Source: Caldilineaceae bacterium
GTDB lineage: Bacteria > Chloroflexota > Anaerolineae > Caldilineales > Caldilineaceae
NCBI GenBank assembly: GCA_015494005.1
Contig: WGCB01000389.1
Coordinates: 1-5,182, forward strand
Reading direction: 5' to 3'
DNA length: 5,182 bases
The position numbers and the translations under genes were made by a program. The notes below the pieces were generated by a model. It saw only the letters and a list, made by a program, of their open reading frames with translations, was not told the DNA's origin and searched no databases. Every line of letters starts with the position of its first letter. The first letter of the stretch is position 1. Below, one piece after another: positions 1 through 4,060 of the stretch.

Positions 1-1
1 C

Positions 2-79
2 ACCCCCACTCCGACCAGCACCTCCGTGCCAGGGGGCTCGTCCGGTCATCGCGTTTTTCTGCCCCTGGTGCGCCGGTGA
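2..79 (+). CDS. C-terminal end of a secreted surface-type protein (5' part outside the window)
   Basis: Reading from base 2, 25 sense codons run to TGA at 77-79. The peptide is a Thr/Pro/Ser-rich linker (TPTPTSTSVPGG) followed by a final HRVFLPLVRR. A low-complexity Thr-Pro linker leading to a short hydrophobic '[VI][FY]LP' tail at the extreme C-terminus is, from my knowledge, a common ending of exported Chloroflexota proteins. It probably follows an extracellular domain lying to the left. The catalytic or binding part is not in the window, so no function can be given. The next gene starts 108 bases downstream on the same strand with its own good ribosome binding site. No convincing terminator separates the two, so co-transcription is possible. 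The frame is short, and support rests on the tail motif and linker composition. Confidence 0.72.
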   Translation, partial: TPTPTSTSVPGGSSGHRVFLPLVRR

Positions 80-175
80 GGCAAGGGGCTCGATCCGCGC
101 CGTGATCGACCAAGGCGCCATGTCCTTTCGGGATGAACTTTTTCGCACTACGTTCTTCAAAACACGCTTTTTGAG

Positions 176-180
176 AGGAG
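176..180 (+). promoter_or_regulatory. Ribosome binding site (AGGAG) of the 688-residue secreted protein
   Basis: AGGAG ends seven bases before ATG 188, inside the purine-rich stretch GAGAGGAGAAAAA. It fixes the start of the large gene. It also argues against a short overlapping frame that begins at 102 in another phase. Confidence 0.8.
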
Positions 181-187
181 AAAAACC

Positions 188-2254
188 ATGCGTTCGTTGC
201 CACCATTTCTGCGTACATTCATCATCCTTCTGTCCCTGGGGCTCCTGGGTTTGTGGGGCCTCGCGACCAGTCAAGCGGCCTTGCTGAGCCAGGACAACTC
301 GCCTTCCCTGGTTACCTATCAGGGCTACCTGGCTGACAACGGCGGCAATCCTCTGGCCGGGCCGGTGAACCTGACCTTCGCCCTCTACGATGGAGAGGCC
401 GGTGGGTCCAAGCTCTGGGAGGAGAACCACAGCAGCGTCTCCCTGGACGGCGGCTACTTCAGCGTGATGCTGGGCAGCGTCACCCCGTTGACCGCCTCGG
501 TGCTGGACGGTCCGGAGCGCTGGCTGCAGGTGACGGTGGACGGGGGATCGCCCCTGCCCAGGCAGCGTCTGGTCAGCGCTCCCTACGCGATCCGGGCCCA
601 GACGGCCATCACCGCTACTTATGCCATTACCGCCACCTATGCCATGACCGTTCCCTGGAGCGGGCTGACCGGTGTGCCCTCGGGTCTGGATGATGGAGAC
701 GACGACACCCTGGCCAGCCTCTCCTGCACCAACGGGGAGATCGCCGAGTGGAACGGCACGGCCTGGGTCTGCGGCACGGACGACGTGGGCAGCGGTGGCG
801 GCGGGGGCGACATCACTGGGGTGAACGCGGGGAGCGGTCTCACCGGTGGCGGTTCGTCCGGGGATGTGACCTTGAGCCTGGACACGAGCGTGGTTTACAC
901 CAAGACCCAGGTGGATGGGCTCCTGGCGGGCAAAGCGGATGCCGGCCACACCCACGACGACCGCTACTACACGGAGACGGAACTCAACACCAGCGGTGGG
1001 GGCGGCCAGGTCCACTGGAACAACCTGACCGGTGTGCCGAGTGGATTCGCGGACGGCACGGACAACGACACCACCTACACAGCGGGCGACGGCCTGGCCC
1101 TCAGTGGAACACAGTTCAATCTGGCCACTTTGCCCCGGGGCGGCTACATCAACCGCACCCTGGACACCGCGGGGACAACCGGCCAGTACCCGGCCATCAT
1201 CATCGGCCTGGACGGCCTGCCCATCATCAGTTACTACGACGCCACCAGCGGTGACCTGGAGGTATACCATTGCAATGACATCACCTGCTCCAGCGGCGTG
1301 CAGACGACTGTGGACAGCGCCGGCATTGTGGGCGAATACTCCTCCATCACTATCGGCAGCGACGGCAATCCGCTCATCAGCTACTATGATCGCTCCAACG
1401 GCGACCTGAAACTGGCGCATTGCAACGACGCCGCCTGCTCCTCTGCCACCCTTACCACGGTGGACAGCAGCGGCGATGTGGGCCAGTGGACGTCCATCAC
1501 CACCAATGGCAGCGGTTACGCTTTCATCAGTTATTACAACGCAAGCAGTCAGGATTTGAAAGCTGTTTCCTGCAACAATCTGAATTGCACCAGTAAATCA
1601 ACCTGGACAGTGGACAGCGGCGGGAACGTAGGCCAATACGCTTCGGTAACGCGCAACAACCAGGGCTACGGCTATATCAGCTATTACGACGCCACTAACG
1701 GCGACCTGAAAGTGGCCCGCTGCACGAATATGAGTTGCAGCAGCCCCGTCATCAACACAGTGGACGGAACGGATATAATTGGCAGTGAGGAAGAAGACGT
1801 AGGCCTGTGGACGTCCATCACGACGTTGATGGACGGCTATCCGTTGATTGCCTATGCCAAGGCGAGCCAAACCGGTTCAACATCCTGGGCTTTGGCAGCC
1901 CATTGCACCAACTCCACCTGCTCTGCCGTTACTACAGACGCTTTTGTCAATATGGGCAGCTTCGGCCCCCAATTGCAGAGTTTCTCGGCTACAGTCGGCC
2001 CTAATGGGCAGGGAATGGTTACCTTTACCTGGGATACGGCTACCCGCGTTTACGCAGGCTTTTGCCGCGATTTGACTTGTACTGACACGGCCGTGAATAG
2101 CAGCGCTGTGAGCAGCGGCGGGCCGCGGCACACGTCTCTTACCATTGGCGCAGACGGCTTGCCCGTTTTTGCTTACTACGACGACAATGGGGGCGACCTG
2201 AAAGTGGTTCACTGTTCTGACCAATCCTGCCAACCGTACCTGCGTCGGCGGTAG
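188..2254 (+). CDS. Secreted modular surface protein: N-terminal beta domain, fibre-like middle, seven Cys-x4-Cys repeats (likely beta-propeller)
   Basis: The 688-residue product begins with a signal peptide: Arg2 and Arg9, a hydrophobic core at about 10-26, and a probable cleavage after Ser-Gln-Ala at 28-30. Residues 41-137 form a domain seen at the N-terminus of many bacterial surface proteins (YQGYLAD...GGYFSVMLGSVTPL...PRQRLVSAPYAIRA). Residues 141-153 repeat ITATYA. Residues 157-312 are fibre-like: LTGVPSG occurs twice exactly 120 residues apart (160 and 280). A Gly-rich GSGLTGGGSSGDVTL segment lies near 215-229, followed by KADAGHTHDDRYYTETE (249-265), which resembles phage tail-fibre stalks. 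Residues 324-681 hold seven repeats, each ending in Cys-x4-Cys, and the chain ends PYLRRR. By inference it is exported and may bind a surface or ligand; no catalytic motif is visible. GC is visibly lower in the repeats than in the flanking genes. The domain assignments are from recognition, not a search. Confidence 0.93.
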   Translation: MRSLPPFLRTFIILLSLGLLGLWGLATSQAALLSQDNSPSLVTYQGYLADNGGNPLAGPVNLTFALYDGEAGGSKLWEENHSSVSLDGGYFSVMLGSVTPLTASVLDGPERWLQVTVDGGSPLPRQRLVSAPYAIRAQTAITATYAITATYAMTVPWSGLTGVPSGLDDGDDDTLASLSCTNGEIAEWNGTAWVCGTDDVGSGGGGGDITGVNAGSGLTGGGSSGDVTLSLDTSVVYTKTQVDGLLAGKADAGHTHDDRYYTETELNTSGGGGQVHWNNLTGVPSGFADGTDNDTTYTAGDGLALSGTQFNLATLPRGGYINRTLDTAGTTGQYPAIIIGLDGLPIISYYDATSGDLEVYHCNDITCSSGVQTTVDSAGIVGEYSSITIGSDGNPLISYYDRSNGDLKLAHCNDAACSSATLTTVDSSGDVGQWTSITTNGSGYAFISYYNASSQDLKAVSCNNLNCTSKSTWTVDSGGNVGQYASVTRNNQGYGYISYYDATNGDLKVARCTNMSCSSPVINTVDGTDIIGSEEEDVGLWTSITTLMDGYPLIAYAKASQTGSTSWALAAHCTNSTCSAVTTDAFVNMGSFGPQLQSFSATVGPNGQGMVTFTWDTATRVYAGFCRDLTCTDTAVNSSAVSSGGPRHTSLTIGADGLPVFAYYDDNGGDLKVVHCSDQSCQPYLRRR
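665..1123 (+). repeat. Duplicated fibre module (W-x2-LTGVPSG ... D-rich) within the secreted protein
   Basis: Two copies of a module start at Trp157 and Trp277 of the protein, 120 residues apart. Both read W-x2-LTGVPSG followed by an Asp-rich turn (GLDDGDDDTL and GFADGTDNDTTY). At DNA level CTGACCGGTGTGCC is identical at 665-678 and 1025-1038, exactly 360 bases apart. The Gly-rich and HTHDDRYYTE segments lie between the copies. This layout is typical of trimeric fibre or stalk proteins, where short beta modules alternate with flexible or triple-helical parts. Trimerisation here is inference. Confidence 0.6.
1157..2230 (+). repeat. Seven tandem ~50-residue repeats, each with Cys-x4-Cys (putative seven-bladed beta-propeller)
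   Basis: Units at protein residues 324-373, 374-423, 424-473 and 474-523 are each exactly 50 residues. Units 524-583, 584-637 and 638-681 vary from 44 to 60. The consensus is TVDS-x2-VG-x-Y-x-SIT, then G-x3-ISYYDA-x2-GDLK-x3-C-x4-C. All seven units keep the cysteine pair: HCNDITC, HCNDAAC, SCNNLNC, RCTNMSC, HCTNSTC, FCRDLTC and HCSDQSC. Units 5 and 6 are the most diverged; unit 5 carries an insertion near its start and unit 6 lacks the ISYYD core. Seven repeats with two clear beta-strand stretches each fit a seven-bladed propeller, and the paired cysteines could form a disulphide within each blade outside the cell. The repeats are certain; the fold is inferred. Confidence 0.85.
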
Positions 2255-2328
2255 AGGCGCAATTTTCGAGCATAAGGGTGAGGCCCTGAGGGGAGTCCGT
2301 GCATAGTTCAGGTGTATCGCCCATCGTG

Positions 2329-2334
2329 TATAAT
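2329..2334 (+). promoter_or_regulatory. Promoter -10 box (TATAAT) for the 278-residue protein gene
   Basis: A perfect TATAAT lies in the gap after the large secreted-protein gene, preceded by GTG and followed by GGGAGC. The -35 region 16-17 bases upstream (around 2306-2312, GTTCAGG) is a poor match, so an activator or another sigma factor may help. Transcription would start near 2341, which puts an in-frame ATG at 2299 upstream of the message and supports GTG 2407 as the real start. Confidence 0.6.
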
Positions 2335-2365
2335 GGGAGCGGACGTCCCCGTGGCGTCCGCTCTT
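2335..2365 (+). other. Leader hairpin at the predicted transcript start (or weak terminator)
   Basis: GAGCGGACG (2337-2345) pairs perfectly with CGTCCGCTC (2355-2363), and two G-U pairs extend the stem outward. The loop is nine bases. The following CTCTTCTCTG is pyrimidine-rich but has no real T run, so this is not a textbook terminator. It begins right behind the TATAAT box, so most of it would form the very 5' end of the downstream mRNA, where it could stabilise the message. It could also weakly end transcription from the upstream gene. Confidence 0.55.
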
Positions 2366-2388
2366 CTCTGTCCACCCGGTTTCTGCCC

Positions 2389-2396
2389 AGGAAAGG
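2389..2396 (+). promoter_or_regulatory. Ribosome binding site (AGGAAAGG) deciding the GTG start at 2407
   Basis: AGGAAAGG ends ten bases before GTG 2407. The only in-frame ATG upstream, at 2299, has no comparable site and lies before the TATAAT box. GTG 2407 is therefore the preferred start, removing 36 residues from the longest possible reading frame. Confidence 0.6.
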
Positions 2397-2406
2397 ATCC
2401 ATCGCC

Positions 2407-3243
2407 GTGAGCCAGCCCACCCTACCCGCGGTTGTTGCTGCCCATCCGTACCCCGACTACCAGGAGTGGTGGCCCATGGGCCCGGACTTCCTGGACTGGA
2501 TGTCCCAGGCCATCCTGGCTGAGTGGCGGATGCTCCAGGACCGTCCCGAGGAGCTGGCGCCGGTCCAGGCCCTTGTGGACGAGTACGTGGCCCTGGTCTA
2601 TGGCCGGGATGCCCGCCCGAACCTGGTCACCGACTTCGCCAGCCGCACCCGCCTGGAGCGCATCCGCTCCGGGGAGTTCGACGCCCTTTCCTACGCCTTC
2701 TACCGCTCTGCCTACCAGCGGCTGGCCGCCCACCTCTCGGATCCCCAGGACTTGGCCCAGGCCCGCCGGGGCTTCGCGGTGGCCGTGGGTCGGCGCTTCT
2801 ACCGCCTCCTGGAGGAGCAGCTGGCCCTGGATCTCCCCGAGGGGCTGGCCACGGACGCGGACTTCCGCCGGCTGCGGGCCGCCCTGGACCGCCTGGGCGC
2901 CTTCCTGGTGGACCAGGGCTATCTGCGGGACCACTTCGCCTTCCGCTTCCACGTGGAGGTGACCCACCAGGGCCAGGCCATCCGCCAGCGGGAGGAGGAG
3001 TTCCTGCCCCGCCTCCGGGAGCAGGGCCTGGCCTACGCCCTCTACGAGATGGGCTACCCGGCCATCCTGCCCTCTGCGGTCTATCTCTACCACACCCTGG
3101 GCGAGGCCCAGCACCACTCCTCCCGCACCATGGAGGAGCTCTTCGACCGGGTGGGCTGCCAGGCCCGGGAGACGGACGACTTCGACCCCACCGGCTTCCC
3201 CTCGGACCGGGTGGTGGAGCTGTGGGAGATCCGGCCCCGCTGA
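2407..3243 (+). CDS. Hypothetical protein, 278 residues, soluble and mostly helical
   Basis: I do not recognise this family. Starting at GTG 2407 the product has no signal peptide and no membrane segment, so it is probably cytoplasmic. It is rich in Leu, Ala, Arg and Glu and looks alpha-helical over most of its length (about 26-205). Notable stretches are the aromatic N-terminus YQEWWPMGPDFLDWM (18-32), YGYP-like aromatics near 210-228 (YALYEMGYPAILP), a His pair in GEAQHHSSRTMEELFDRVG (232-250) and an acidic segment ETDDFDPTGFPSD (255-267) before the charged end. A single Cys is at 251. The long open frames in other phases and on the other strand over this gene reflect its high GC (about 73% by hand count at 2701-2820). 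It has its own promoter and ribosome binding site, so it is probably not in an operon with the secreted protein. Confidence 0.82.
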   Translation: MSQPTLPAVVAAHPYPDYQEWWPMGPDFLDWMSQAILAEWRMLQDRPEELAPVQALVDEYVALVYGRDARPNLVTDFASRTRLERIRSGEFDALSYAFYRSAYQRLAAHLSDPQDLAQARRGFAVAVGRRFYRLLEEQLALDLPEGLATDADFRRLRAALDRLGAFLVDQGYLRDHFAFRFHVEVTHQGQAIRQREEEFLPRLREQGLAYALYEMGYPAILPSAVYLYHTLGEAQHHSSRTMEELFDRVGCQARETDDFDPTGFPSDRVVELWEIRPR

Positions 3244-3287
3244 GGGCTCTGTCGAGGGAACGTCGGAGCGGGGAGCCGGGCAGCAGC

Positions 3288-3443
3288 TGGCCTGTCACGG
3301 TGACCTACGGGGTGACGGTGGCGCCGGGGGCCATCCGCAACCAGGTCACCATCCATGCGGTCGGAGGTTCCACGGTCCTCACCCGGGCGGTGACCATCCT
3401 GGTGGGTGGGCAGTCCATCTACCTGCCGACAGTCCAGCGCTGA
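3288..3443 (+). pseudogene. Start-less C-terminal fragment of a secreted repeat-domain protein
   Basis: From Trp at 3288 to TGA 3441-3443 the frame reads about 51 residues. It is a short beta-rich stretch (VTVTYGVTVAPG, NQVTIHAVGG, VLTRAVTILVGG) ending SIYLPTVQR. The beta part resembles the last portion of DUF11-like extracellular repeat domains, and the tail matches the '[VI][FY]LP' ending of the protein at the left edge (HRVFLPLVRR). No ATG, GTG or TTG with a ribosome binding site precedes it. The frame merely runs open back into the 278-residue gene in a different phase. It is best read as the leftover 3' end of a larger surface-protein gene whose front was lost or displaced. A frameshift or assembly join just upstream is an alternative, but no matching N-terminal part is visible here. 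Confidence 0.65.
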
Positions 3444-3469
3444 GGGGATGATTCAGGGGCGATCCAGGG

Positions 3470-3511
3470 TGGGGAAACAGCAAAGGCCCCAGGAATTTGA
3501 TCCTGGGGCCT
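3470..3511 (-). terminator. Rho-independent terminator of tRNA-Val
   Basis: AGGCCCCAGGA (3484-3494) and TCCTGGGGCCT (3501-3511) form a perfect 11-bp stem with a six-base loop. Read on the - strand it lies 20 bases after the tRNA 3' end and is followed by TTTGCTGTTTCC. Read on the + strand the tail (CCGTTTGGG) is poorer, although the hairpin might also stop transcription coming from the 278-residue gene. Confidence 0.8.
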
Positions 3512-3531
3512 CCGTTTGGGCTCGTTTCAGG

Positions 3532-3605
<74 letters not shown>

Positions 3606-3630
3606 GCAAACCATGCCAGCGGACAATGAA

Positions 3631-3658
3631 AGTATAGCACAAACGGCGGTTTTTGCAA
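3631..3658 (-). promoter_or_regulatory. Promoter of tRNA-Val (TTGCAA - 16 bp - TATACT)
   Basis: On the - strand, TTGCAA (3653-3658) is 16 bases from TATACT (3631-3636). TATACT is preceded by TGC, giving an extended -10 (TGCTATACT). Transcription would begin near 3624, leaving a leader of roughly 18-20 bases before the tRNA. Position, spacing and the extended -10 make this the best-supported promoter in the window. Confidence 0.75.
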
Positions 3659-3681
3659 ATTTTCGCCGAAAGCTGGACAAT
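3653..3681 (+). promoter_or_regulatory. Putative divergent promoter of the small secreted protein (TTGCAA - 17 bp - GACAAT)
   Basis: The -35 box TTGCAA of the tRNA promoter is its own reverse complement. Read on the + strand, it stands 17 bases from GACAAT (3676-3681), which matches four of six bases of TATAAT and is followed by GGG, as is the TATAAT at 2329. The -10 is weak, so this is a proposal. It would give a leader of about 56 bases before ATG 3744. Confidence 0.35.
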
Positions 3682-3701
3682 GGGATCCGCATGCCGATCC
3701 C
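3682..3701 (+). promoter_or_regulatory. 20-bp dyad, possible operator
   Basis: GGGATC-C-GCATGC-C-GATCCC is symmetric at 18 of 20 positions: the GGGATC/GATCCC arms and the central GCATGC share one centre, with only the C/C pair failing. It begins directly after the proposed -10 box at 3676-3681 and covers the expected transcription start, the usual place for a repressor site. The regulator is unknown. Confidence 0.4.
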
Positions 3702-3743
3702 GTCCCGATACTGTGACGAATTCTGTGGCCAAAAGGTTCAACC

Positions 3744-3968
3744 ATGCCCCGTTATCACCGCAACAGCCGTGGGATCCTGCGCCTCTTCTTCCTCCTGGTC
3801 CTGGTGACGGCCCTGTACGGCGGCTGCTACGCCCAGCGCAACTGGGCCCCCACCCCGGAGGACTTGGTCCTGCCCACCTTCTCGGAGGAGACGGACTGGA
3901 CTGAGGTGGTGGGCAACGTGCTGGAGGACGCCATCCAGATCTTCCTGGGCGTCACCAGCAGTCGGTAG
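3744..3968 (+). CDS. Small exported or membrane-anchored protein, 74 residues, unknown function
   Basis: The ATG at 3744 follows AAAAGG (3731-3736) by seven bases. The product has a basic N-terminus (Arg3, Arg6, Arg9, Arg13) and one hydrophobic segment at about 14-27 (LFFLLVLVTALYGG), followed by Cys28. The remainder is an acidic domain of about 45 residues (PEDLVLPTFSEETDWTEVVGN, then an amphipathic VLEDAIQIFLGV). Cys28 after Gly-Gly suggests a lipoprotein, but Tyr at -3 departs from the usual lipobox, so a plain N-terminal membrane anchor or signal peptide is equally possible. I do not recognise the family. A strong terminator follows, so it is probably a single-gene unit, convergent with the glycoside hydrolase gene. 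Reality is supported by the ribosome binding site, the export signal and the terminator. Confidence 0.75.
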   Translation: MPRYHRNSRGILRLFFLLVLVTALYGGCYAQRNWAPTPEDLVLPTFSEETDWTEVVGNVLEDAIQIFLGVTSSR

Positions 3969-3993
3969 CCTTCCCGCCCCCTGCCAGACATGC

Positions 3994-4035
3994 GCAACGG
4001 GGACCCTCTCATCCAGGGTCCCCGTTGCTTTTGCC
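3994..4035 (+). terminator. Strong Rho-independent terminator after the small exported protein
   Basis: GCAACGGGGACCCT (3994-4007) and AGGGTCCCCGTTGC (4015-4028) form a perfect 14-bp stem with a seven-base loop, followed by TTTTGCC. It starts 26 bases after the TAG at 3966-3968. On the - strand the same hairpin lies about 30 bases beyond the stop of the glycoside hydrolase gene, but the tail there (CATGTCTGG) is not T-rich. It serves the + strand first and may help insulate the convergent pair. Confidence 0.88.
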
Positions 4036-4060
4036 ACGTTTGCTCCCCCGGCTCCCTGGC

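Noticed and set aside
80..175. A promoter or terminator between the left-edge gene and the large gene
   Set aside because: Only a 5-bp GCGCC/GGCGC pairing and scattered T-rich bases are present. No -10/-35 pair with proper spacing and no stem with a T run could be found.
102..287. 61-residue + strand frame overlapping the start of the large secreted protein
   Set aside because: It has no ribosome binding site and overlaps the signal-peptide coding region in a different phase. The AGGAG at 176-180 clearly serves ATG 188.
665..2230. CRISPR-like array, because of the regularly spaced repeats
   Set aside because: The repeats are protein-level units of about 150 bases with diverged DNA and an intact reading frame. 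There are no short identical repeats with unique spacers.
2422..3298. Long open frames on the - strand (2422-3117 and 2627-3298) and in another + phase (2523-3243) over the 278-residue gene
   Set aside because: They are Pro/Gly/Arg-rich low-complexity translations with no ribosome binding site, as expected opposite a GC-rich gene. Only the last part of the + phase frame (from about 3288) looks like real protein.
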